Of a stretch of 64,000 bases of DNA, positions 1-12,025 are shown one piece after another. The DNA lies in the NCBI GenBank assembly GCA_010909165.1, contig MU008158.1, positions 3,187,478-3,251,477 on the forward strand, read 5' to 3'. Under the pieces are notes generated by a model. That model did no database searches, was not told the DNA's origin, and worked only from the letters and a program-made list of their open reading frames with translations. The first letter of the stretch is position 1; each line of letters starts with the position of its first letter. Source of the DNA: Anthoceros angustus (taxonomy: Eukaryota; Streptophyta; Anthocerotopsida; Anthocerotales; Anthocerotaceae). The translations under genes and the position numbers were made by a program.

Positions 1-928
1 ATTGTTGGAGACATTTTCTATTGAAAAACTTGAGACAAATGAAGGTCAACGCACACATAAATGGTCCTTGACCAATATGGGCAATATATTCTTATGTTGG
101 CGTCGAATGTTTATATTTGTTGCAATAGAACGTGGGTTGACATCGATGAGGATGTTTCCGATTGGAGAACTTTGTAATTCCAAAAACATCCACATATGAT
201 AGCACTCCTCGGAGATGATTCCTTGACCATGTTTGGGATTGGAGAAAGACGAACATTTTACCTCTGTCTGTGACCAGGCAAGTGGCACATGCACCCTCTT
301 TGCAATCTTCACTTCTATTGGTGCTAGAATCTCTATTAAATATGGTACTCCTCCACTAGAACCGGCAAGATTACATCGACAATTGGCAGCCTAGGACTGG
401 AGGGACTTACAAAAGTTGGCTTATCACAAACTAATGACAAATATAGATCTTAACAAGAAGGCCCTCGAATACACGAGCATACTATGCAAGTATGGTGGAG
501 ATATTGTAGATATAATGAAGTATGTGGAGAAACATGGAGTCGCTTTAGAAGAATTGTTCATACCATCCGGATGGAAGTCATCAAAATCCTCCCAACCAGC
601 GCAATATATTGTTGCACAAGGTTGGTTTCAAAGTCTTCAAGACTTGATCCAAAAATGAAAGAATTTGTGAGATACACACCCTAGTGGTATCTCTTTGTGT
701 GTGAAGATGGTGAGTTTGGCAACCATCCCGACCATGAAGCTCAAAACCTTATTCGCACGGGCTCCAAAGGACGCAGATGAAATGCATACTGCTAATAGTA
801 GGGTTTGATAACGATGCATGGATATTACGTAAATTGGGTGAAACATGGGGTGATAATGGGTATTTTAGGGTCAACTTACTGAGAAAAGGCCCCGAATCTA
901 TGACCATGCATGTATACCTATTATTTAG
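1..928 (+). pseudogene. Papain-like cysteine peptidase copy A (5' end outside window)
   Basis: First of six C1A-type peptidase copies. Homology is seen as fragments in changing frames. A VWDWRK-like segment precedes the catalytic-cysteine region (around 240-305, here broken by indels). Then comes GGDIVDIMKYVEKHGV (around 500-545). Next is the histidine region DEMH...LIVGFDNDAW (775-822), then GETWGDNGYFRV (838-873), the C-terminal glycine-rich block that follows the catalytic Asn in papain enzymes. The reading ends at TAG 926-928. Papain-family enzymes use the Cys-His-Asn triad in vacuolar or secreted proteolysis. Here the frames shift several times, so the copy is a pseudogene or is damaged by sequence error. 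Family assignment is good; activity is not supported. Confidence 0.75.
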
Positions 929-1284
929 GATTACGCTTATAAAAGATATAAAATTTACTTATGGGAATATTCAAGGTGAAGAATCTCCTAAAGGCTTAAG
1001 ATTTTAGAATAGTATAGCTTTAAACTAGTTTAATGCTTTCTTATCGAAGGTCACCGATCACGTGCCTTGTTGTTTGCGTGTATATCGTAGAAAAAGAGGA
1101 GCGGTCTCTATTCATTTTATGCTCTCGGTATGCATCCGCACTAACGCACATGCGCAAAAATCGCAGGCCAGGGTAATTAATAATGATAGCATGTACGAAA
1201 TGGGTTCTTTCCAAAATAGACTCTCTTTTCTTTCAGTACACCATACCATGATAAAGAAACTCTCCGAACCCAAGTATGTATAAA

Positions 1285-1455
1285 CAAACAAATAAATAAA
1301 TAAATTTTATTCTTTTAAATTAAAATTTTATTTATTTACAGATAATAATAATAATAACTGTATCATAAGTATAAATAAGTATATGAGTAAATTTTATTAT
1401 TTAAACTTAAATTCTAATAATTTACAGATAATAATACCTATATCATAAGTCCAAT
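1285..1455. repeat. AT-rich spacer with internal duplication
   Basis: An AAATAAATAAATAAATTTTATT run is followed by two blocks sharing TTTACAGATAATAAT and TATCATAAGT about 90 bp apart. It recurs in every unit (for example 4360-4520, 7425-7585 and 10490-10650) with few differences, in contrast to the indel-rich GC words. Confidence 0.7.
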
Positions 1456-1743
1456 GTTTTCAAGGATCAATGGGCCACTGGCACCATAGTTTGCTTGGGA
1501 TGTACATCAACTAATCTAAACGCTGCTCGCCATTCTAGTGGAGTGCGCAATGGTCTTAGTGCTCCACAACAAACCCCTGTCTTGACCTCAGCAGCCTTGC
1601 ACTCCGGCCGATTCAATTTTGAGCTACACCATGGCTTCGACGGTGGCTTCATCCGCCATGGCAGCTTCGCTACATTGCTGCTTCTCGAGCACTATCTTCC
1701 GAGGCCTTTAGCGAGCACGCCTTAAGTCGTCGGCCTCATTGAG

Positions 1744-1809
1744 GTGATCCTGCTAAAGAAGACAATGTCGAGTTTGATAAGCTCGCATTGTCTTTTGCGG
1801 TAGGATCAC
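1744..1809. repeat. Imperfect 29-bp fold-back, one per unit
   Basis: Left arm GTGATCCTGCTAAAGAAGAC... and right arm ...GTCTTTTGCGGTAGGATCAC pair over about 29 bp around a loop of about 9 bases. Equivalents are at 4805-4868, 7869-7930, 10943-11008, 12794-12857, 15874-15937 and 17679-17742. It could be a MITE relic, a small-RNA precursor or a structured terminator. No target-site duplication was established. Confidence 0.7.
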
Positions 1810-2376
1810 TAACTTCAGCTTTAGAACCGTAGCAACATCAACCGTGCAAAGTGCATACAAATGAGCTTGTAGGTGCTGCTCTCATGTAGTGCATGTTATC
1901 ATATGTATTGGAACCATGAGAAAGCAAAGACATTAAGATGTGTGTCTTAATATCCATCGCTAGATAATATCTAAATATCTATGCTATGAATATCCCTTTG
2001 CCCTTTGTCTATTAACCTAATATTCTATGATTAATATCTATGGACAAATCCTATGTCCATGCCCATCCACATGCCACATGCACATCGGTCACATGCACAT
2101 ACACATATCATGCACCCATGATGCTATCCATCATGCATCCTAGCTACATAGCCTATAGCTTTATCATGTACATGCCTCTTGTCAATCCATGTCATGATAG
2201 CCATGTCATCAATCGTTGTTGTAAATGAGCACCCAAAAGAGTGCCATATCGTCTAGATTTCTGTAAACCGAGTCTTAAAACTTGCCACATCAAATAAACT
2301 TAGACCAATTTACAACGGAGGTTTTAGACATTGTGAAGATTGGGACATTTACAAAGGGTTTTGTAAACAACCCCTC

Positions 2377-2425
2377 CACCCCCTCCCCTCCCCTCCTCCC
2401 TCCCTTCCCTTCCTCGCCCGCCCGC
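2377..2425. repeat. C-rich pyrimidine tract of the unit
   Basis: A (CCCTCC)n-like run follows a TTTACAAA(A)GGGTTTTGTAAA palindrome. Equivalents are at about 5429-5480, 8500-8550 and 13420-13475. Length varies between copies, as expected for a simple repeat. Confidence 0.75.
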
Positions 2426-2690
2426 CTCCCTAGTAGTGGGAGCTCCAGCTTATCACAATCGTAGTACTTGCTAAGTATGCATCCAGAATATGTACCAGTG
2501 CAACAAGCGAGCTTCTACGCCCCCGCCCAAACATCCTTATGGCTACATATAACTATATTCCTCATTAATTACTTCATACGCCTGCATTTAATTATAGACA
2601 TTAGATGGCGGGGGTTAGGTTTTGCAAGTCCAAGGAGTGTTTTACTTCATGGGCCATGACATATGTCCTATGACTAATCCGGAGCAAAAT

Positions 2691-2846
2691 GTCCTTGGAC
2701 TTCGACTTGAGGGGAATCAAGTCCAAGGACGTTTTCTTCCTTGCCCTCAAGCTGTTTATCTCGGTTTATCATGATCTAAAGATTACCAATTTTTTATGTC
2801 CTTGGCTCTCACAAATCTCGACACCCTCCACCACAACTATATATAT
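2691..2846 (+). promoter_or_regulatory. Unit promoter region: inverted repeat plus TATA box
   Basis: A perfect 13-bp inverted repeat, GTCCTTGGACTTG / CAAGTCCAAGGAC (2691-2730, one extra base in the left arm here), lies about 110 bp upstream of a TATATATAT box at 2838-2846. Candidate ATGs follow at 2879 and 2918. The same pair occurs at 5756-5905, 8816-8971 and 13754-13905. Position and conservation suggest a peptidase promoter with a symmetric binding site or RNA hairpin; this is inference. Confidence 0.5.
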
Positions 2847-2917
2847 CCGACGGCCCCTAGCTAGAAAAAATAAATTTTATGACTTCTCCTACCGTAACTT
2901 CCTAGCGTAAACCCTTA

Positions 2918-4006
2918 TGAACTCTAAAACTCTATATGATTTGAGATCACCTAGTGGTTCAACTTGTGCCTAGCTATCTTATCTCCACCGAGAAAGTTTA
3001 TTATGGGAAACCTCGGACATATGTCGACTCCTTGGGAAAGAGGATTCCTTGTATGATTTGGGATTGTTGGAGACATTTTCTATTGAAAAAACTTCGACAA
3101 ATGAAGGTCAACGCACACATAAATGGTCCTTGACCAATATGGGCAATATATTCTTATGTTCAAGTGTGTCGAATGTTTATATTTGTTGCAATAGAACTGG
3201 GTTGACATCGAAGTGAGGATGTTTCCGATTGGAGAACTTTTGTAATTCCAAAAACATCCACACATATGATAGCACTCGAGCGGAGATGATTCCTTTTGAC
3301 CATGTTTGGGATTGGAGAAAGACGAACATTTTACCTCCGTCGTGACGAGGCAAGTGTGGCACATGCACCCTCTTTGCAATCTTCACTTCTATTGGTGCTA
3401 GAATCTCTATTAAATATGGTACTCCTCCACTAGAACTGCTGCAAGATTACATCGACAATTGGCAGCCTAGGACGAGAGGGACTTACAAAAGTTGGCTTAT
3501 CACAAACTAATGACAAATATAGATCTTAACAAGAAGGCCCCGAACATACGAGCATACTATGCAAGTATGGTGGAGATATTGTAGATATAATGAAGTATGT
3601 GGAGAAACATGGAGTCGTTTTAGAGAAGAATTGTTCATACCATCCGGATGGAAGTCATCAAAATCCTCCCAACCAGCGCAATATATTTGTTGCACAAGGT
3701 TGGTTTCAAAGTCTTCAAGACTTGATGTCAAAAATGAAAGAATTTGTGAGATACACACCGTAGTGGTATCTCTTTGTGTGTGAAGATGGTGAGTTTGGCA
3801 ACCATCCCACCATGAAGCTCAAAACCTTATTCGCACGTGGGCTCCAAAGGACGAGATGAAATGCACAGTGCTAATAGTAGGGTTTGATAACGATGCATGG
3901 ATATTACGTGGTAGGGTGAAACATGGGGTGATAATGGGTATTTTAGGGTCAACTGATAGAAAAGGCGTCTGGAATCTATGACCATGCATGTATACCTATT
4001 ATTTAG
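2918..4006 (+). pseudogene. Papain-like cysteine peptidase copy B
   Basis: Second copy, with upstream TATA box at 2838-2846 and candidate ATGs at 2879 and 2918; the start is uncertain. The segment around 3300-3400 carries the DWRK and CG-C motifs in separate frames. YVEKHGVVLEKN lies near 3594-3630, in a different frame from the blocks around it. VLIVGFDNDAW is at about 3869-3903. The WGETWGDNGYF block at 3903-3947 has lost bases just before it. The stop TAG at 4004-4006 follows a HACIPII-type end. No single frame spans the gene. Same origin and caveats as copy A. Confidence 0.75.
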
Positions 4007-5970
4007 GATTACGCTTATAAAAGATATAAAATTTACTTATGGGAATATTCAAGGTGAAGAATCTCCTAAAGGCTTAAGATTTTAGAATAGTATAGCTTTA
4101 AACTAGTTTAGTCGCTTTCTTATCGAAGGTCACCGGATCACGTGCCTTGTTGTTTGCGGGCATATCGAGAAAAAGAGGAGCGGTCTCTATTCATTTTGCC
4201 TCAGTATGCATCCGCACTAACGCATATGCGCAAAATCGCCGGCCAGCAATTAATAATGATAGCATGTACGAAATGGGTTCTTTCCAAAAATAGACTCTCT
4301 TTTCTTTCGACACCATACCATGATAAAGAAACTCTGAACCCAAGTATGTATAACAACAAATAAATAAATAAATTTTATTCTTTTAAATTAAAATTTTATT
4401 TATTTACAGATAATAATAATAACTGTATCATAAGTATAAATAAGTATATGAGTAAATTTTATTATTTAAACTTAAATTCTAATAATTTACAGATAATAAT
4501 ACCTATATCATAAGTCCAATGTTTTGAAGGATCACCGGGCCATGGCACCATAGTTTGCTTGGGATGTACATCAACTAATCTAAACGCTCGCCATTCTAGT
4601 GGAGGCGAATGGTCTTAGTGCTCTCACAACAAACCCCTTGTCTTGACCTCGCAGCCTTGCACTCCTGTGATTCAATTTTATTCTGACCATGGCTTCGACG
4701 GTGGCTTCATCCGCCATGGCGGCACTCGCTACATTTCGGTTGCTTCTCGAGCACTATCTTCGAGGCCTTTAGCGAGCACGCCTTAAGTCGTCGGCCTCAT
4801 TGAGGTGATCCTGCTATAAAAGACAATGTCGAGTTTGACAAGCTCGGCATTGTCTTTTGCAGGATCACTAACTCGCCTTTAGAATCGTAGCAACATCAAC
4901 TGCAAAGTGCATGCAAGTGAGCTTGTAGGTGCTGCTCTCATGTAGTGCATGTTATCATATGTATTGGAACCACCGGAGAAAGCGACATTAAGATGTGTGT
5001 CTTAATATCCACCGCTAGATAATATCTAAATATCTATGCTATGAATATCCCTTTGCCCCTTGTCTATTAACCTAATATTCTATGATTAATATCTATGGAC
5101 AAATCCTTATGTCCATGCCCATCCACATGCCACATGCCACACATCGGTCACATGCATACATATCATGCACCCATGGCGTTATCCATCATGCATCCTAGCT
5201 ACATAGCCTATAGCTTTATCATGTACATGCCTCTTGTCAATCCATGTCATGATAGCCATGTCATCAATCCGTTGTTGTAAATGAGCACCCAAAAGAGTGC
5301 CATATCGTCCGAGAAACCCCGTTGTAAACCGAGTCTTAAAACTTGCCATCAGTAAACTTAGACCAATTTACAACGGAGGTTTTAGACATTGAAGATTGGG
5401 ACATTTACAAAAGGGTTTTGTAAACAACCCCTCCACCCCCTCTCCCTCTCCCTCTCCTCCTTCCCTTCCCTTCCTTCCCTCGCCTCGCCCGCCTCCCTAG
5501 TAGTGGCCGGAGCCCGGGCTTATCACAATCGTAGTACTTGCTAAGTATGCATCCGAATATGTACCAGTGCCAACAAGCGAGCTTCTACGTCCCCGTCCAA
5601 ACATCCTTATGGCTACATATAACTATATTCCTCATTAATTACTTCATACGCATTTAATTATAGACATTAGATGGCGGGGTTAGGTTTTGCAAGTCCAAGG
5701 AGTGTTTTACTTCATGGGCCATGGCATATGTCCTATGACTAATCCGGAGCAAAATGTCCTTGGACTTGACTTGAGGGGAATCAAGTCCAGGACGTTTTCT
5801 TCCTTGCCCTCAAGCTTTATCTCGGTTTATCATGATCTAAAGATTACCAATTTTTATGTCCTTGGCTCTCACAAATCTCGACACCCTCAGCCACAACTAT
5901 ATATCGACGGCCCCTAGCTAGAAAAATAAATTTATGACTTCTCCTACCGAACTTCCTAGCGTAAACCCTT

Positions 5971-7061
5971 ATGAACTCTAAAACTCTATATGATTTGAGA
6001 TCACCTAGTGGTTCAACTTATGCGTCTAGCTATCTTATCTCCACCGAGAAAGTTTATTATGGAAACCTCCGGACATATGTCGATACTCTTGGGGAAAGAG
6101 GATTCCTTGTGATTTGGGATTGTTGGAGACATTTTCTATTGAAAAAACTTGAGACAAATGAAGGTCAACGCACACATAAATGGTCCTTGACCAATATGGG
6201 CAATATATTCTTATGTTCCAAGTGTCGAATGTTTATATTTGTTGCAATAGAACTGGGTTGACATCGATGTGAGGATGTTTCCGATTGGAGAACTTTTGTA
6301 ATTCCAAAAACATCCACACATATGATAGCACTCGGCGGAGATGATTCCTTTGACCATGTTTGGGATTGGAGAAAGATGAACATTTTACCTCCGTCTGTGA
6401 CGAAGTGTGGCACATGCACCCTCTTTGCAATCTTCACTTCTATTGGTGCTAGAATCTCTATTAAATATGGTACTCCTCCACTAGAATCGGTGCAAGATTA
6501 CATCGACAATTGGCAGCCTAGGACTGGAGGGACTTACAAAAGTTGGCTTATCACAAACTAATGACAAATATAGATCTTAACAAGAAGGCCCCGAATACAG
6601 CATACTATGCAAGTATGGTGGAGATATTGTAGATATAATGAAGTATGTGGAGAAACATGGAGTCGTTTTAGAGAAGAATTGTTCATACCATCCGAATGGA
6701 AGTCATCAAAATCCTCCCAACCAGCGCAATATATTGTTGCACAAGGTTGATTTCAAAGTCTTCGAACACTTGACTGTCCAAAAAATGAAAGAATTTGTGA
6801 GATTACACCTGTAGTGGGATCTCTTTTTGTGTGTGAAGATGGTGAGTTTGGCAACCATCCCGACCATGAAGCTCAAAAACCTTATTCTGGCACGTGGGCT
6901 CCAAAGGACGCAGATGAAATGCATACGGTTAATAGTAGGGTTTGATAACGATGCATGGATATTACGTAATTGGGTGAAACATGGGGTGATAATGGGTATT
7001 TTAGGGTCAACCCGATAGTGCGTCCGGAATCTATGACCATGCATGTATACCTATTATTTAG
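5971..7061 (+). pseudogene. Papain-like cysteine peptidase copy C
   Basis: This copy opens with a 96-codon frame from ATG 5971 (MNSKTLYDLRSPSG...), which may be the prodomain. A second frame at 6322-6558 reads DDSFDHVWDWRKMNILP, then KCGTCTLFAIF, then IGARISIKYGTPPLE. VWDWRK matches the start of the mature papain fold, and KCGTCTLFA aligns with the family active-site block CGSCWAFA, with Trp replaced. The tail VGFDNDAWILRNW...TWGDNGYF ends at TAG 7059-7061. Frames change at least four times. This is the best copy for recognising the catalytic-Cys region. Confidence 0.8.
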
Positions 7062-9040
7062 GATTACGCTATAAAAGATATAAAATTTACTTATGGGAAT
7101 ATTCAAGGTGAAGAATCTCCTAAAGGCTTAAGATTTTAGAATAGTATAGCTTTAAACTAGTTTAGTCTTTCATCGGAAGGTCACCGGATCACGTGCCTTG
7201 TTGTTTGCGGGCATATCGAGAAAAAGAGGAGCGGTCTCTATTCATTTGGCGTTCTCGGTATGCATCCGCACTAACGCAGCATACGCAAAAATCGCAGGGC
7301 CATTGTGCAATTAATAATGATAGCATGTACGAAATGGGTTCTTTCCAAAATAGACTCTCTTTTCTTTCAAGACACCATACCATGATAAAGAAACTCTGAA
7401 CCCAAGTATGTATAAATAAACAAATAAATAAATAAATTTTATTCTTTTAAATTAAAATTTTATTATTTACAGATAATAATAATAATAACTGTATCATAAG
7501 TATAAATAAGTATATGAGTAAATTTTATTATTTAAACTTAAATTCTAATAATTTACAGATAATAATACCTATATCATAAGTCCAATGTTTTCAAGGATCA
7601 ATGGGCCATGGCACCATAGTTTGCTTGGGATGTACATCAACTAATCTAAACGCTGCTCGCCATTCTAGTGGAGTGCGAATGGTCTTAGTGCTCTCCACAA
7701 CAACCCCTTGTCTTGACCTCGCAGCCTTGCACTCGCCGATTCAATTTTGAGCTACGCCCATGGCTTCGACGTGGCTTCATCCGCCATGGCGACGCTACAT
7801 TTCGGTTGCTTCGAGCACCATCTTCGAGGCCTTTAGCGAGCACGCCTTAAGTCGTCGGCCTCATTGAGGTGATCTAAAGAAGACAATGTCGAGTTTGACA
7901 AGCTCGGCATTGTCTTTTATGTAGGATCACTAACTTCAGCTTTAGAATCGTAGCAACATCAACCGTGCAAAGTGCATGCAAGTGAGCTTGTAGGTCGCTC
8001 TCATGTAGTGCATGTTATCATATGTATTGGAACCACTGGAGAAAGACATTAAGATGTGTGTCTTAATATCCACTGCTAGATAATATCTAAATATCTATGC
8101 TATGAATATCCCTTTGCCCCTTTGTCTATTAACCTAATATTCTATGATTAATATCTATGGACAAATCCTTATGTCCATGCCCATCCACATGCCACATGCC
8201 ACACATCGGTCCACATGCACATACACATATCATGCACCCATGGCGTTATCCATCATGCATCCTAGCTACATAGCCTATAGCTTTATCATGTACACGACCT
8301 CTTGTCAATCCATGTCATGATAGCCATGTCATCAATCCGTTGTTGTAAATGAGCACCCAAAAGAGTGCCATATCGTCTAGAAACCCCGTTGTAAACCGAG
8401 TCTTAAAACTTGCCACATCGAAACTTAGACCAATTTACAACGGAGGTTTTAGACATTGTAAGATTGGGACATTTTACAAAAGGGTTTTGTAAACAACCCC
8501 CTCCACCCCCTCTCTCTCTCCCTCTCCCTCCCCTTCCCTTCCCTTCCTTCGCCCGCCTCCCTAGTAGTGGTGGGAGCTCAGCTTATCACAATCGTAGTAC
8601 TTGCTAAGTATGCATCCGAATATGTACCAGCAACAAGCGAGCTTCTACGCCCCGTCCAAACATCCTTATGGCTACATATAACTATATTCCTCATTAATTA
8701 CTTCATACGCGCATTTAATTATAGACATTAGATGGCGGGGTTAGGTTTTGCAAGTCCAAGGAGTGTTTTACTTCATGGGCCATGGCATATGTCCTATGAC
8801 TAATCCGAGCAAAATGTCCTTGGACTTGACTTGAGGGGAATCAAGTCCAAGGACGCTTTCTTCCTTGCCCTCAAGTCGCTTTATCTCGGTTTATCATGAT
8901 CTAAAGATTACCAATTTTTATGTCCTTGGCTCTCACAAATCTCAAGACACCCTCCACCCACAACTATATATGCCGACGGCCCCTAGCTAGAAAAATAAAT
9001 TTTATGACTTCTCCTACCGTAACTTCCTAGCGTAAACCTT

Positions 9041-10133
9041 ATGAACTCTAAAACTCTATATGATTTGAGATCACCTAGTGGTTCAACTTGTGCCTAGCTA
9101 TCTTATCTCCACCGAGAAAGTTTATTATGGGAAACCTCCGGACATATGTCGATTCTTGGGGAAAGAGGATTCCTTGTATGATTTGGGATTGTTGGAGACA
9201 TTTTCTATTGAAAAACTTGACAAATGAAGGTCAACGCACATAAATGGTCCTTGACCAATATGGGCAATATATTCTTATGTTCAAGTGTGTCGAATGTTTA
9301 TATTGTTGCAATAGAACTGGGTTGACGATGTGAGGATGTTTCCGATTGGAGAACTTTTGTAATTCAAAAACATCCACACATATGATAGCACTCCTCGATG
9401 GAGATGATTCCTTTGACCATGTTTGGGATTGGAGAAAGATGAACATTTTACCTCCCCGTCTGGTGACTGTAAGTGTGGCACATGCACCCTCTTTGCAATC
9501 TTCACTTCTATTGGTGCTAGAATCTCTATTAAATATGGTACTCCTCCACTAGAACTGCTAGGCAAGATTACATCGACAATTGGCACCTAGGACTGGAGGG
9601 ACTTACAAAGTTGGCTTATCACAAACTAATGACAAATATAGATCTTAACAAGAAGGCCCCGAACATACGAGCATACTATGCAAGTATGGTGGAGATATTG
9701 TAGATATAATGAAGTATGTGGAGAAACATGGAGTCGTTTTAGAGAAGAATTGTTCATACCATCCGAATGGAAGTCATCAAAATCCTCCCAACCAGCGCAA
9801 TATATTGTTGCACAAGGTTGGTTTCAAAGTCTCAAGACTTGATCCCAAAAATGAAAGAATTTGTGAGATACACACCGTAGTGGTATCTCTTTGTGTGAAG
9901 ATGGTGAGTTTGGCAACCATCCCGACCATGAAGCTCAAAAACCTTATTCTGGCACGTGGGCTCCAAAGGACGCAGATGAAATGCATACAGTGCTAATAGT
10001 AGGGTTTGATAACGATGCATGAATATTACGTAACAGCTGGGGTGAAACATGGGGTGATAATGGGTATTTTAGGGTCAACTTCGCTGATAGTGCGTCTGGA
10101 ATCTATGACCATGCATGTATACCTATTATTTAG
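9041..10133 (+). pseudogene. Papain-like cysteine peptidase copy D (best C-terminus)
   Basis: The last 50 codons are the clearest in the array. DEMHTVLIVGFDND (about 9976-10017) carries the catalytic His. It is followed by an in-frame TGA at 10020-10022 where other copies have TGG. Then ILRNSWGETWGDNGYFRVN continues in the same frame; NSWG is the Asn-containing signature of papain enzymes. The frame ends GIYDHACIPII then TAG 10131-10133, like the CGI...A..P end of plant C1A peptidases. Upstream, KHGVVLEKNCSYHPNG is at about 9724-9771. Shared with copy F, the TGG-to-TGA change suggests these two copies are closely related. Non-functional as read. Confidence 0.82.
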
Positions 10134-11287
10134 GATTACGCTTATAAAAGATATAAAATTTACTTATGGGAATATTCAAGGTGAAGAATCTCCTAAAGGC
10201 TTAAGATTTTAGAATAGTATAGCTTTAAACTAGTTTAGTCGCTTTCTTATCGAAGGTCACCGATCACGTGCCTTGTTGTTTGCGTGGAGAGAAAAAGAGG
10301 AGCGGTCTCTATTCATTTCATGCCTCGGCATGCATCTGCACCAACGCAGACATGCGCAAAATCGCAAGGCCAGTTGTGCAATTAATAATGATAGCATGTA
10401 CGAAATGGGTTCTTTCCAAAAATAGACTCTCTTTTTCTTTCAGACACCATACCATGATAAAGAAACTCTCAACCCAAGTATGTATAAACAAACAAATAAA
10501 TAAATAAATTTTATTCTTTTAAATTAAAATTTTATTTATTTACAGATAATAATAATAACTGTATCATAAGTATAAATAAGTATATGAGTAAATTTTATTA
10601 TTTAAACTTAAATTCTAATAATTTACAGATAATAATACCTATATCATAAGTCCAATGTTTTCGAAGGATCAATGGGCCACCGCACCATAGTTTGCTTGGG
10701 ATGTACATCAACTAATCTAAACGCTCGCCATTCTAGTGGAGTGCGAATGGTCTTAGTGCTCTCCACAACAAACCCCTTGTCTTGACCTCGCAGCCTTGCA
10801 CTCCGCCGATTCAATTTTGAGCTACGACCATGGCCCGACGGTGGCTTCATCCGCCATGGCGGCACTGCCACATTGGTTGCTTCTCGAGCACCATCTTCCG
10901 AGGCCTTTAGCGAGCACGCCTTAAGTCGTCGGCCTCATTGAGGTGATCCGCTAAAGAAGACAATGTCGAGTTTGACAAGCTCGGCATTGTCTTTTGCGGT
11001 AGGATCACTAACTTCGACTTTAGAATCGTAGCAACATCAACTGCAAAGTGCATGCAAGTGAGCTTGTAGGTCCGCTCTCATGTAGTGCATGTTATCATAT
11101 GTATTGGAACCACGGAGAAAGCAGACATTAAGATGTGTGTCTTAATATCCACCGCTAGATAATATCTAAATATCTATGCTATGAATATCCCTTTGCCCTT
11201 TTGTCTATTAACCTAATATTCTATGATTAATATCTATGGACAAATCCTTATGTCCATGCCCATCCACATGCCACATGCCACACATCC

Positions 11288-12025
11288 ACACATATGATAG
11301 CACTCCTCGGCGGAGATGATTCCTTTGACCATGTTTGGGATTGGAGAAAGATGAACATTTTACCTCCGTCTGACTGGGCAAGTGTGGCACATGCACCCTC
11401 TTTGCAATCTTCACTTCTATTGGTGCTAGAATCTCTATTAAATATGGTACTCCTCCACTAGAACTGCTGCAAGATTACATCGACAATTGGCACCTAGGAC
11501 CGAGGGACTTACAAAGTTGGCTTATCACAAACTAATGACAAATATAGATCTTAACAAGAAGGCCCCGAACATACGAGCATACTATGCAAGTATGGTGGAG
11601 ATATTGTAGATATAATGAAGTATGTGGAGAAACATGGAGTCGTTTTAGAGAAGAATTGTTCATACCATCCGATGGAAGTCATCAAAATCCTCCCAACCAG
11701 CGCAATATATTGTTGCACAAGGTTGGTTTCAAAGTCTTCAAGACTTGAGTCCAAAAATGAAAGAATTTGTGAGATACACACCGTAGTGGTATCTCTTTTG
11801 TGTGAAGATGGTGAGTTTGGCAACCATCCCACCATGAAGCTCAAAACCTTATTCGCACGTGGCTCCAAAGGACGCAGATGAAATGCATGTGCTAATAGTA
11901 GGGTTTGATAACGATGCATGGATATTACGTAAATTGGGTGAAACATGGGGTGATAATGGGTATTTTAGGGTCAATCACGATAGTGCGCCCGAATCTATGA
12001 CCATGCATGTATACCTATTATTTAG
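11288..12025 (+). pseudogene. Papain-like cysteine peptidase copy E, 5' deleted
   Basis: The 5' part and promoter region are missing because the previous unit is fused here at a short ACATC match (11282-11286). What remains are the DWRK-like and cysteine segments (11325-11410), KHGVVLEKN (11627-11660), LIVGFDNDAW (11893-11922), LGETWGDNGYFRVN (11935-11975) and TAG 12023-12025, in shifting frames. It cannot be expressed from its own TATA box. Confidence 0.75.

Noticed and set aside
1062-1283. ORFs of 60-80 codons between peptidase copies
   Set aside because: Frames differ between units because of indels and no motif is conserved.
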